Part shown: in pieces, positions 1-7,625 of the stretch
Position numbering within the stretch: the stretch's first letter is position 1
Layout of the letters: each line of letters starts with the position of its first letter
NCBI GenBank assembly: GCA_904394685.1
Contig: CAJFNK010000079.1
Coordinates: 1-38,166 of the forward strand
Length of the DNA stretch: 38,166 bases
Reading direction: 5' to 3'
From: Candidatus Heritagella gallinarum
GTDB lineage: Bacteria > Bacillota > Clostridia > Oscillospirales > Acutalibacteraceae
The notes under the pieces: generated by a model
Database searches by the model: none
What the model was told of the DNA's origin: nothing
What the model saw: only the letters and a program-made list of their open reading frames with translations
Translations under genes and position numbers: made by a program

Positions 1-83
1 ATTAACCTTGCAAAACAAATTGTTTGCAGGGCTGTTTTTGTGCGCCCTTTTAACATCCGTGCTGAACCGACACTTGCTTTCAC
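1..83 (-). CDS. 5' end of a gene cut by the window edge, possibly a Gx transporter-family membrane protein
   Basis: On the minus strand a GTG at 83-81 follows a strong AGGAGGG site (95-89) with 5-base spacing and opens a frame that reads to the window edge (about 27 codons, starting MKASVGSARMLKGRTK). The site lies across the stop codon of the upstream NusG-domain gene, as expected for a coupled third gene of the same operon. The visible residues are only a basic N-terminus, so the product cannot be recognised from sequence. In Clostridia an ApbE gene and a NusG-domain-II gene are often followed by a Gx transporter (heptaprenyl diphosphate synthase component I-like) gene; that identity is inferred from context only. 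Confidence 0.5.
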   Translation of the reverse strand, partial: MKASVGSARMLKGRTKTALQTICFARL

Positions 84-93
84 ACTATCCCTC

Positions 94-498
94 CTAGCCT
101 GTCATGCCGTCTATTGGTGTTTGGCCATCTGATTCGGAGCGGGTTTCCCCGGTGATGCGGACGGCTACCCTGGCAGGCAGGCAAACAGCGCTTTGACCCG
201 GACGGGTGAGAACGCCGGTATTTACGCACACCTGGTCGGGACAACTCGATTTTATAATGGAAACCTGCCCCGGCTCCAGCAGAATGGTAACGGGAATCTC
301 TCCCTCCAGCACCAGCGTTTCCGGCTGTGAAATCTGATTCAGGCTGATTCTCCGAACTTCATGGCCGTCCTGTTCAATCACCGCTACCGGGGCGCCGCTT
401 TGGGGAATCCAGGATAGAAACCCGATTCCGGCCAGCGCCGCCGCTGCCAGAAAAACCAGTAAATCCCGCTTTTTGAACAGCGGGAACCGGCTGCTCAC
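94..498 (-). CDS. NusG domain II-containing membrane-anchored protein
   Basis: A 134-residue protein with one N-terminal membrane segment (about residues 12-32, LVFLAAAALAGIGFL) after a basic KKRD stretch, then an extracytosolic domain of about 95 residues. The domain has the features of stand-alone NusG domain II proteins: a VAVIEQDG strand, an ETLVLEGE segment and the hallmark CPDQVCVNTG motif (two Cys four residues apart) near residues 86-95. Its start overlaps the stop of the upstream ApbE gene by four bases (ATGA arrangement), so the two are translationally coupled. Such proteins co-occur with ApbE in flavin-based redox loci; their biochemical role is not established. The tail after residue 115 is Ser/Thr/Gly-rich and looks disordered. 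Confidence 0.82.
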   Translation of the reverse strand: MSSRFPLFKKRDLLVFLAAAALAGIGFLSWIPQSGAPVAVIEQDGHEVRRISLNQISQPETLVLEGEIPVTILLEPGQVSIIKSSCPDQVCVNTGVLTRPGQSAVCLPARVAVRITGETRSESDGQTPIDGMTG

Positions 499-1559
499 AG
501 GGATTGCCGGGAAACCGTGTAGCCTGAACCGGTGAGTTCAAAGTTCAGCTCCCCAGCAACGGTGATATGGTGATCTTCGTCAATGAACAGTGCCGAAGCC
601 CCCAGCTCTTTGAGAACCGGAAGGCTTTTTTCCATCCCCATCACAAAGCAGGCGGTTGCCAGTGCATCGCTGATTGCCCCGCTTTGGTGCACGACGGTGA
701 CGGAAACCAGCCCGCTTTCGGCGGGATATCCGGTTTTGGCATCGAGAAGATGGTGATAGGTAACGTCATTTTCGGTAAATGTCTTTTCATAGCTGCCCGA
801 AGTGGAAATACAGCCTTCGTCCAGCGAAACTACTCCAAGGCCGTCGGTGAGTTTTCCTTCCGGGTCACGCACAGAGATGCGCCAATCGGTGCCATCGGGT
901 TTGGAGCCGTATACGCCAACGCTGCCGCCAACTGCAATAATTCCCCCGGTGATATCGGACTGGGAATAAACATCAAGGGCAATATCGCAGGCAGCCCCTT
1001 TTCCAATCCCGCCCAAGTCTACTCCGTTTCCGTGGTTTCGCAGGGAAGCGGTGTTGTCCTCGGTGTTGATTCGAAGAAATTCATACCCGATAAAGGGAAG
1101 GAAGCGCTGAATCTGCTCGTCATCCGGCAGGGTGGGTTCTTCTGCGTCAAAGTTCCACAAAGCGCTGACCGGCAATATGGTTGGGTCATAAGCGCCATCC
1201 GTGGACTCTGCAACCGAAAGAGCCTGTTCCAGCACCTGAATGGTGCGTTCGTCCAGTTCCAACCACTCTGTTCCAGCGGCGCTGTTGAGCTTTTCAATAT
1301 CGGAATCGGCAACCCGCCACGAAATCAGATTTTCCAGCTCCGTTACAGAAGTAGAAGCTTTTGTAGCGGTGGTTTCCTCGTCGCCGCCATAAAGGGTCTG
1401 CTGGACATAAGAGCCCATTGCCCAGGTGGTAGCTTCATATCCCTGGGAGTTTTTGGGGAACAGAAGCATGGCAGAGAGAATCGCTGTCATGAGAATCAGG
1501 ACAGCGCAGACGATCATTACCCATTTTTTCAGGCTGGGAAGGCTAAGGGTCTGTTTCAT
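495..1559 (-). CDS. apbE: FAD:protein FMN transferase (ApbE family)
   Basis: ApbE enzymes use FAD and Mg2+ to attach FMN covalently to a Thr or Ser of extracytosolic redox proteins. This 354-residue protein has one N-terminal membrane anchor (about residues 13-34) rather than an obvious lipobox, then the ApbE fold: a WAMGSYVQQTLYG opening, the flavin-binding GVDLGGIGKGAACD motif near residues 180-193, and the metal-binding C-terminal block HHLLDAKTGYPAESG followed by SDALATACFVMG. Length is normal for the family. The start ATG has a GGAGG site just upstream (minus strand, near 1565). It is the first gene of a minus-strand operon with the NusG-domain protein. No FMN-binding target protein is visible within the window. 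Confidence 0.93.
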   Translation of the reverse strand: MKQTLSLPSLKKWVMIVCAVLILMTAILSAMLLFPKNSQGYEATTWAMGSYVQQTLYGGDEETTATKASTSVTELENLISWRVADSDIEKLNSAAGTEWLELDERTIQVLEQALSVAESTDGAYDPTILPVSALWNFDAEEPTLPDDEQIQRFLPFIGYEFLRINTEDNTASLRNHGNGVDLGGIGKGAACDIALDVYSQSDITGGIIAVGGSVGVYGSKPDGTDWRISVRDPEGKLTDGLGVVSLDEGCISTSGSYEKTFTENDVTYHHLLDAKTGYPAESGLVSVTVVHQSGAISDALATACFVMGMEKSLPVLKELGASALFIDEDHHITVAGELNFELTGSGYTVSRQSL

Positions 1560-1791
1560 GTATACCTCCGATCTGGATGAATCTTTATGGATATCCTGCC
1601 TGTTTACATAGTAAAACAGTGCAGTCGGCGCAACAAGTCCAGTATACCATAGATTTTTCTGTTAGAAAAGAAAAATCCCAAGGGGAGCGGCTGGTTTTTT
1701 TCTGTTTTTTATGATACTATGGTAGTGTAAAATCCAAGTTGTCATTTTGAGAAGTAGAACGGGATCTTGCTGAAAGGATGTGGATGACAAA

Positions 1792-2757
1792 ATGCCTGAT
1801 ATTGTTGCTCTTGGAGAATTGCTGGTGGATTTTGTACATAAAGGGAATAATGAATATGGATACCCGGTGATGCACGCCAACCCTGGCGGTGCTCCCTGTA
1901 ATTTTCTCTGTGCCGCCAAATCTTGCGGAGCCAGTACCTCTTTTATTGGAAAAGTGGGAGACGACGCATTTGGCCATATGCTAATTCATACCCTGGAACA
2001 ATATGGGATTGGAACCAAAGGCGTGGTAGTTGACCCAAAGGTATTTACTACACTGGCGTTTGTCACGCTGGATGATTCCGGCGACCGCACCTTTTCTTTT
2101 GCCAGAAAGCCCGGTGCAGACATGATGCTTACCAAAGAAGATTTACGATATAGTCTGCTGCGGAATACCCGTGTGTTTCATTTTGGCACGCTTTCCCTCA
2201 CAGATGAACCGTCCAGAGAGGCGACCTGCGAGGCTGTGCGCATTGCAAGGGAGTCCGGTGCGCTGATTACCTTTGACCCTAACTATCGTGCGCCGCTGTG
2301 GAGAGGAGAATCCGATGCAGCAGAGCAGATTCTGTGGGGAATCAAACATGCGGATGTTGTAAAGATCAGCGAGGAAGAAATCCATCTTTTGTTGAACGAA
2401 TCCCCGGAAGAAGGCGCCCGCCGTCTGGTAGAAAAATTTGATGTAAAGCTGGTGCTGGCCACCATGGGCAAAAAAGGCGTATTTTTTGCGAACAAAAACG
2501 CAAGCGGCATGGTATTTGCCTTTACTGATTTGAACACGATTGATACAACAGGCGCCGGTGATATTTTTGGCGGCAGTGCGGTGTATCAAATCATGGCTTC
2601 CGGGAAAAAGCCGGAAGATCTCAATTGCGAGGAACTGACCGGCATTTGCCGTTTTGCCAATGCGATGGCTGGGATTTCCACTACCCGCAGCGGCGGACTT
2701 CCCAGTGTGCCCAAGCGTGCGGAGGCAGAAGAATATCTGAAATCACTCGGTCTGTGA
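1792..2757 (+). CDS. PfkB-family sugar kinase, probable fructokinase
   Basis: A ribokinase/PfkB-fold kinase that phosphorylates a free sugar with ATP, most like bacterial fructokinases (opening MPDIVALGELLVDF). The first PfkB signature is visible as NPGGAPCNFLCAAKSCGAS with GKVGDDAFG after it. The second is DTTGAGDIFGG, with the catalytic Asp in GAGD. I chose ATG 1792 (321 residues) because it begins where the family usually begins. An in-frame GTG at 1780 would lie only a base or two after the AAAGGA at 1773-1778. The gene stands alone, divergent from apbE, and ends in a strong terminator. A fructokinase fits the GH32 fructosidase encoded at 21858. The substrate is not proven, since PfkB subfamilies are hard to separate by eye. 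Confidence 0.88.
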   Translation: MPDIVALGELLVDFVHKGNNEYGYPVMHANPGGAPCNFLCAAKSCGASTSFIGKVGDDAFGHMLIHTLEQYGIGTKGVVVDPKVFTTLAFVTLDDSGDRTFSFARKPGADMMLTKEDLRYSLLRNTRVFHFGTLSLTDEPSREATCEAVRIARESGALITFDPNYRAPLWRGESDAAEQILWGIKHADVVKISEEEIHLLLNESPEEGARRLVEKFDVKLVLATMGKKGVFFANKNASGMVFAFTDLNTIDTTGAGDIFGGSAVYQIMASGKKPEDLNCEELTGICRFANAMAGISTTRSGGLPSVPKRAEAEEYLKSLGL

Positions 2758-2826
2758 TTGGCCATTTGATGAGTTGACCGAAAAACTTTAATTACTGTAT
2801 CGAAAAATAAAAACCGTTTGATGTCC

Positions 2827-2875
2827 AAAAGGGCTTGCTGCCTATGAATTTAGGCAGCAAGCCCTTTTCTTTATT
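2827..2875 (+). terminator. Rho-independent terminator after the sugar kinase
   Basis: Perfect 18-base-pair inverted repeat (arms 2827-2844 and 2851-2868, core GGGCTTGCTGCCTA) with a 6-base loop, followed by a T-rich stretch (CTTTATTT). It lies 70 bases after the kinase stop and isolates the kinase from the glycan operon downstream. Confidence 0.92.
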
Positions 2876-2879
2876 TAAG

Positions 2880-3165
2880 ATAAACCAGAATCTATAGATA
2901 AATGTTATGATGGATGACAACGCTTGTTAAAATTGACAAAAAACATTGTGGGTATTCTTGATAATTTGACACCGGATGGCCTAAATGTGCAATTAATTTA
3001 CTACTTAAATTTTATTCTATTAATCCGCTTAAATATAATTGAATATTGGGAAATGATTGGCTATTTATTGGGGTTTTTATTGAAAAAAGTAAACTTAATC
3101 ACTTATATTTTAAGTATAAATAATGAACAAATTAACACAAAAATTATTGATAAATTTGACAAAAA
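2880..3165. other. AT-rich gene-free spacer upstream of the glycan operon
   Basis: About 290 bases with no convincing gene and a composition clearly more AT-rich than the flanking genes. It contains several TTGACA hexamers (2933, 2966, 3156) and a near-repeat of TTGACAAAAAAC at 2933 and 3156. Only the TTGACA at 3170 has a good -10 at the right distance. The rest may act as an UP element or binding region for other regulators, but nothing definite can be assigned. Confidence 0.5.
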
Positions 3166-3169
3166 ACTA

Positions 3170-3198
3170 TTGACATTACAAAAATGAAGTAGTATATT
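3170..3198 (+). promoter_or_regulatory. Sigma-A promoter of the glycan operon
   Basis: TTGACA at 3170-3175 (6/6), a 17-base spacer, and TATATT at 3193-3198 (5/6). The expected start of transcription is near 3205, immediately at the edge of the 16-base operator at 3206-3221. The layout is that of a promoter blocked by a repressor bound at the start site. Confidence 0.85.
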
Positions 3199-3205
3199 TT
3201 AGGTA

Positions 3206-3221
3206 ACTTAAACGCATAAGT
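3206..3221 (+). promoter_or_regulatory. Operator of the LacI-family regulator, copy 1
   Basis: ACTTAAACGCATAAGT, a pseudo-palindrome with ACTTA/TAAGT arms and a central CG, as is typical of LacI-family sites. Its exact reverse complement occurs at 19266-19281 in the promoter region of the other transcription unit, which carries the LacI gene. Position at +1 to +17 predicts repression. Assignment to the regulator at 16450 is inference from the shared site and gene proximity. Confidence 0.75.
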
Positions 3222-3237
3222 AAAAGGAGGAGCAACA

Positions 3238-4572
3238 GTGAAAATGAAAAAATATCTGTCGGCAGTGCTGTCATTTTTCATATGGGGCAGCGGTCAGTTT
3301 TTGATTTGCCGTCAGAGACTCAAGGGTATGGTCATTTTTCTTGTTCAGGCTTTGCTGGTAGCGATTGAGGTAGGTTCCGGATACTGGTTGGAATACCTGT
3401 TTGGACGTATCGAGCATTTTACGCTTCGGCTTCATGGCGGCTTCTTTACCAAAGGGATCTGGGGACTGGTTACTCTTGGAGAACAACCCGGACAGGACCA
3501 TTCTTCTACCCTGTTGATCAACGGCATTATTGCCGGGATCGTGCTTTTGATGGCCTTGGCATTGTTTGTGTGGAATGTACGGGATGCCTACCAAATGGCC
3601 AAGGCCCTGGAAGAGGGGAAAGAGATTTCTACTCCCGGCGGATACAAGCGGGTCATTTCCGGAAAAATGTTCCCCTATCTGGTGTTGGCACCAATGGCGA
3701 TTCTGTTTATCTTTGTGGTGGTTATGCCCATCATTTTTGCGTGCTGCACCGCATTCCTGAACTACAACCGTGACCATTTGCCTCCCGGAAACCTGTTCAA
3801 CTGGGTGGGGCTGGATAATTTTCGTAAGCTCTTTGATGTGCCCATCTGGTCGCAAACCTTCTTCTCTGTCCTGCTTTGGACGGTGATCTGGGCAGTAACG
3901 GTTACTTTTCTTACCTATTTCCTCGGATTGTTCCAGGCAATGATTCTGAACCATAAGTCGGTAAAGGGAAGAAAGGTATTCCAGACCATCCTGATCCTGC
4001 CATGGGCCATTCCACAGATGATTTCGCTGATGGTGTTCCGGAATCTGTTTAACGGCCAGTTTGGCCCCATCAACCAGTTCCTATTGGATACCGGGATTAT
4101 TTCCGAGCGGATTCCGTTTTTGACAGACCCTCTGTTGGCAAAGATTACCGTGATCCTCGTTGCCACATGGCTTGGATTCCCCATGTTCATGGTGATGATG
4201 CTTGGCGTGTTTGGAAATATCGATCCCTCTTTAAGCGAGGCGGCAGCTATTGACGGCGCTAATAAATTCCAGATTTTCCGCTATATCCAGCTTCCGTTGG
4301 TGTTTTTGGCAACAGCCCCTCTGCTGGTAATGAATATGGCGGGCAACTTCAATGGATTTGGCCTGATCTACTTCCTCACAAAGGGCGGACCTGTCACCCC
4401 AGCCTATCAGTTCGCAGGAGATACCGATATTCTCATCTCCTGGATCTACAAGCTGACGCTGGATCAACAAATGTATAATATGGCAGCCGTGATGAGTATG
4501 CTGATCTTCATCTTTGTGGGCGCCATCTCGTTCTGGAATTTCAAACGGACAACCTCATTTAAGGAGCTGTAA
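3238..4572 (+). CDS. Sugar ABC transporter permease, MalF type
   Basis: First gene of the glycan operon, encoding one of the two membrane subunits of a CUT1-class oligosaccharide importer. At 444 residues it is longer than most CUT1 permeases because of an N-terminal extension with hydrophobic segments (about residues 5-45 and 95-125), as in MalF/GanP proteins. Then comes the six-helix core with the ATPase-contacting EAA loop, EAAAIDGANKFQIFRYIQLPL-type (near residues 335-355, EAA...G pattern intact). Start is GTG 3238, 7 bases after an AAAGGAGG site; an ATG two codons in is also possible. It is followed four bases later by the MalG-type partner. No nucleotide-binding subunit is encoded in the operon, so a shared MsmX-like ATPase elsewhere is likely. 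Confidence 0.93.
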   Translation: MKMKKYLSAVLSFFIWGSGQFLICRQRLKGMVIFLVQALLVAIEVGSGYWLEYLFGRIEHFTLRLHGGFFTKGIWGLVTLGEQPGQDHSSTLLINGIIAGIVLLMALALFVWNVRDAYQMAKALEEGKEISTPGGYKRVISGKMFPYLVLAPMAILFIFVVVMPIIFACCTAFLNYNRDHLPPGNLFNWVGLDNFRKLFDVPIWSQTFFSVLLWTVIWAVTVTFLTYFLGLFQAMILNHKSVKGRKVFQTILILPWAIPQMISLMVFRNLFNGQFGPINQFLLDTGIISERIPFLTDPLLAKITVILVATWLGFPMFMVMMLGVFGNIDPSLSEAAAIDGANKFQIFRYIQLPLVFLATAPLLVMNMAGNFNGFGLIYFLTKGGPVTPAYQFAGDTDILISWIYKLTLDQQMYNMAAVMSMLIFIFVGAISFWNFKRTTSFKEL

Positions 4573-4576
4573 TATC

Positions 4577-5401
4577 ATGAAAAAGAAAATAGTTCCCATA
4601 TTGGTTCATTTGGAATTGGTTTTGATGTCGCTGCTAGTTCTGGTGCCGGTCATCTGGATTGTGATGTCTTCCTTTAATGAGGGGGATGGGCTTGCCAGCG
4701 CTACTCTGATTCCAGAAAACCTCACCCTCGAAAATTATCAGAACCTTTTTCAGGAAACCGATTATGCTCTGTGGTTTTGGAATACCTTTAAAATTGCTGT
4801 TACCAATACCTTTTTCTCTGTAATTATGGTGATGATTACCTCTTGGATCATGTCACGGTTTGATTTTAGAGGTAAAAAATTCGGCCTGATGTCCATCTTG
4901 TTGCTGTCAATGTTCCCGTCGTTCCTCTCTATGACAGCAATCTATACCCTGTTCCTCACATTAGGCCTGATCGGAAACCCAATTTCTCTGGTCATTGTTT
5001 ATTCCGCCGGTGCAATCCCCTATAATACCTGGCTGGTCAAAGGGTATCTGGATGGGATTCCCAAGGCGATTGACGAAGCAGCCTATATTGATGGATGTGG
5101 AAAATTCCATACTTTCTTCCGGATGATTCTTCCTCTGTCCAAACCGATAATTACCTATTGTGCAGTTTCTCAGTTTATGCTGCCGTGGATGGATTACATT
5201 CTCCCCAATTTGCTGCTTTCGGGCGAAAAGAGCCGTACTTTGGCGGTGGGATTGTTCCTGATGATCGATGGAAAGGAAAATTCCTACTTCACCATGTTCG
5301 CAGCAGGCGCTGTGCTGATTTCCATCCCGATTACCATCGTGTTTATCCTGTTCCAGAAATATCTGGTGCAAGGCGTAGCGGCAGGAGCCAATAAGGGATA
5401 A
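4577..5401 (+). CDS. Sugar ABC transporter permease, MalG type
   Basis: Second membrane subunit of the CUT1 importer, 274 residues with six predicted membrane helices. The EAA motif is EAAYIDGCGKFHTFFRMILP (near residues 170-190). The N-terminal helix runs from about residue 8 to 32 and is followed by the periplasm-facing FNEGDGLA segment usual in MalG. The start is set at ATG 4577, 10 bases after the AAGGAG at 4561-4566, which itself sits inside the last codons of the MalF-type gene. The frame is open further upstream, but that part only overlaps the previous gene. The protein should pair with the MalF-type permease and take substrate from the lipoprotein encoded at 6325. Confidence 0.94.
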   Translation: MKKKIVPILVHLELVLMSLLVLVPVIWIVMSSFNEGDGLASATLIPENLTLENYQNLFQETDYALWFWNTFKIAVTNTFFSVIMVMITSWIMSRFDFRGKKFGLMSILLLSMFPSFLSMTAIYTLFLTLGLIGNPISLVIVYSAGAIPYNTWLVKGYLDGIPKAIDEAAYIDGCGKFHTFFRMILPLSKPIITYCAVSQFMLPWMDYILPNLLLSGEKSRTLAVGLFLMIDGKENSYFTMFAAGAVLISIPITIVFILFQKYLVQGVAAGANKG

Positions 5402-5433
5402 ATGATTTTTGATGATAAAAGGAGGTGCCAGAA

Positions 5434-6249
5434 TTGAAGCTCAACCAATTTATCGACGCCCACAACCATCTATATGAAGGCTTTACACTGGATGAAATGA
5501 AGTCGGTTTATGATTCTTATCAGATCAAGTTGGGAATCGTAAGCGATTTAACGGGCGGCTCTCAAAACAGTAATACGGGTCTCAGAACACCGGAACAAAC
5601 TATTGAGGCAAACCAAAGTGTCTATCAGGCGGTACATAATACCAGCTTTTTAAAAGGGCAGTTTTTCTTTGACTGCCGGTATGATATTGCCAGTCAGGGG
5701 CTGTTTGATTATCTATTGGAAAACCGGGATACTTTTATTGGAATCAAGATTCATAATCCCATTAGTCAAACAGCCGCCAACAAGCCGGTTTGGGATGGAA
5801 TCCTTGGCTTTGCGCAGGAAAATCATATCCCAGTGATGTTCCATACAGATTATACGGAGTTGTGTGGGATCGCCCAAATGCAGGATGTGATTGATCGTTT
5901 TCCAGAGCTGATCGTCATTTTGGGTCACAGCTTTTTGGATGTCCCCGCACAGGACGTGATTGCATTTATGAAAAAGAACCCCAAAGTGATTGGAGAAATC
6001 TCCTGGGCCAAAGAAGAAAAAGTAATGGAACTGATACAAGCAATTCCGTCTGAGCGTCTGATGTTTGGGACAGATGCGCCGGTTGACGGAGAGCTTGGTA
6101 GAGGAATCCCTCTCGACCCGGAACGTGCCAATTTTAAATGGTATTGCCCTTTGTTGGAGCGTTTGAAGGAATTGCCGGATGAGGATTACAACAACTTGAT
6201 GAGATATACCGGAGAAAAGGTATATGGATTATCCGAGAAATGCAGATGA
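5434..6249 (+). CDS. Amidohydrolase-family metal-dependent hydrolase
   Basis: A 271-residue TIM-barrel metal hydrolase of the amidohydrolase-2 type (PF04909-like). Visible metal or catalytic positions are DAHNH at residues 8-12, FHTD in the middle, LGHSF further on and GTDAP near residue 210, the usual strand-1, 5, 6 and 8 positions. TTG 5434 is chosen as start because it lies 8 bases from a strong AGGAGG (5420-5425); the GTG at 5425 overlaps that site. It sits between the permease and binding-protein genes, so it is part of the same transcript. Relatives include decarboxylases and lactonases; the substrate cannot be told. It might process a decoration or lactone derived from the imported glycan, which is speculation. 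Confidence 0.82.
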   Translation: MKLNQFIDAHNHLYEGFTLDEMKSVYDSYQIKLGIVSDLTGGSQNSNTGLRTPEQTIEANQSVYQAVHNTSFLKGQFFFDCRYDIASQGLFDYLLENRDTFIGIKIHNPISQTAANKPVWDGILGFAQENHIPVMFHTDYTELCGIAQMQDVIDRFPELIVILGHSFLDVPAQDVIAFMKKNPKVIGEISWAKEEKVMELIQAIPSERLMFGTDAPVDGELGRGIPLDPERANFKWYCPLLERLKELPDEDYNNLMRYTGEKVYGLSEKCR

Positions 6250-6272
6250 TCTCTTGTTTTGAAATGGCTTTA

Positions 6273-6300
6273 TCAACATTAGCGACTCTAATTTTATAAT
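6273..6300 (+). promoter_or_regulatory. Possible internal promoter before the binding-protein gene
   Basis: TCAACA (6273-6278, 4/6) and TATAAT (6295-6300, 6/6) with a 16-base spacer in a 75-base gap rich in A and T. A second promoter would raise expression of the solute-binding protein relative to the permeases, a common need. The weak -35 makes this tentative. Confidence 0.4.
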
Positions 6301-6324
6301 AAATTATAAGGAGCAGTGAAACAA

Positions 6325-7605
6325 ATGAAAAAAGTGTTAGCATTCTTGTTGGCAGCCGCTATGGCATTGCCTCTGTCCGCCTGCATGAAAGAAGCCCCGG
6401 TAGAAAGCGGTTCTTCCAGCACAGGCTCCCAGAGTTCCGGAACTTCCAGCGAGAGCGAGGGATTAAAACCTGAAGAAGGCGCAGAACTCAAGTTCTGGAC
6501 CGCCGATGTGGATTTCGGCAAAGCTGTAGCAGCAGAATTTGAAAAAGAATATGGCGTTCCGGTTACTGTAGAAGAAGCTGGACTGGATGCAATCAACAAA
6601 ATCATGCTGGACGGCCCTGCCGGTAACGGCGCTGACCTGTTTATGGTGGCACACGACTCTTTCCAGACCGGTTATTCTGCCGGCGTATTTAAGGAGATCG
6701 ACAGCTCAATTGCTTCCAAGCTGAATGAGGAATTAAACGAAGTAGCCATGAAAACAGCTACCTGCGACGGAAAGCTGTACGGCGTCCCGATTTCTATCGA
6801 AACCTCCGTTATGTTCTATAACAAAGATCTGGTGGAGGAACCGGCTGAAACCTTTGAGCAGATTGTGGAAGAAGCCAAGGAATGGAATGACCCTGATAAC
6901 AATAAATTCTGGTTCCTGACAACTCCCACAGGCGGATATGCGGTACATCCCATGCTCACTCCCTTTGGATTTGAACTGTTCGGCGAAAACGGCGATGCAG
7001 AAAATCCGGGATTTGATACCCCTGAGTTCCTGGAGGGCATGAAGTATCTGGCGACCTTAAAGGAAGCAATGCCTATCGACGCTGAAAACCTGGGCATGGA
7101 TGCCTCCTCTTTCCTGAACCAGAACTTTATCGATGGCAAAACCGCCTATTATCCCAACGGCCCCTGGCTGCTCAGCACTCTGAAAGAAGCTGGCGTCAAC
7201 TATGGCGTATGCAAGCTGCCTACCCTGAACGGAAATGAAATGAAGCCTTTTGCCGGTGTGCAGAACGTGCATGTTTCCACCTATACCAAATATCCCAATG
7301 CTGCCCAGCTGTTTGCACAGTATCTGGCTTCTGAGGATGCCGCCGCTCTGCTGTATGAAAAGGCTGCCAAAATCACCGCCAGAAAAGACGTGGACTCCGT
7401 TCCCGGCCTGTGCGATGATGAAGACATGAAAGTGTTTGCCAAGCAGTTCAGCGATTCCGTTCCCATGCCTACCTCCAAGCGTATGTCCTATTTCTGGACC
7501 GTCAGCGAAAGCGTCTACAGTGCTGTGTTTGACGGAACCCTGACCCCGGAAGAGGGTGTGGAAAAGGCACAGAAGGATTTTGACGCTCTGGTACAAAGCG
7601 AATAA
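6325..7605 (+). CDS. Sugar ABC transporter substrate-binding lipoprotein
   Basis: A 426-residue extracytoplasmic binding protein of the CUT1/MalE class. The signal peptide ends in the lipobox LSAC with the lipidated Cys near residue 20, followed by a Ser/Gly/Glu-rich linker (about residues 28-52) that tethers the domain to the membrane. The mature part starts with AELKFWTADVDFGKAVAAEF and contains the KLYGVPISIETSVMFYNKDL segment typical of maltose-type binding proteins. ATG 6325 is 11 bases after AAGGAG; an in-frame GTG at 6316 is too close to the site. It is the sole binding protein of the importer. Ligand identity is unknown; MalE similarity and two GH13 enzymes suggest an alpha-glucan-containing oligosaccharide. 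Confidence 0.93.
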   Translation: MKKVLAFLLAAAMALPLSACMKEAPVESGSSSTGSQSSGTSSESEGLKPEEGAELKFWTADVDFGKAVAAEFEKEYGVPVTVEEAGLDAINKIMLDGPAGNGADLFMVAHDSFQTGYSAGVFKEIDSSIASKLNEELNEVAMKTATCDGKLYGVPISIETSVMFYNKDLVEEPAETFEQIVEEAKEWNDPDNNKFWFLTTPTGGYAVHPMLTPFGFELFGENGDAENPGFDTPEFLEGMKYLATLKEAMPIDAENLGMDASSFLNQNFIDGKTAYYPNGPWLLSTLKEAGVNYGVCKLPTLNGNEMKPFAGVQNVHVSTYTKYPNAAQLFAQYLASEDAAALLYEKAAKITARKDVDSVPGLCDDEDMKVFAKQFSDSVPMPTSKRMSYFWTVSESVYSAVFDGTLTPEEGVEKAQKDFDALVQSE

Positions 7606-7625
7606 TCAGTCAGGAGAAGAATACC

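Noticed and set aside
567-1580. A 337-codon open frame on the plus strand opposite apbE
   Set aside because: It is antisense to a clear ApbE gene with all motifs, has no ribosome site, and its translation shows no recognisable family; it is a product of codon bias on the other strand.
1560-1779. Promoters in the apbE / sugar-kinase divergent gap
   Set aside because: TATACT near 1642 (minus) and TATGAT-like sequences near 1710 (plus) are present but lack good -35 partners, so no site was called.
2924-3187. An 87-codon AT-rich frame upstream of the ABC operon
   Set aside because: It starts with TTG without a ribosome site, is rich in Ile/Leu/Asn/Lys as expected from AT-rich non-coding DNA, and overlaps the promoter of the operon.
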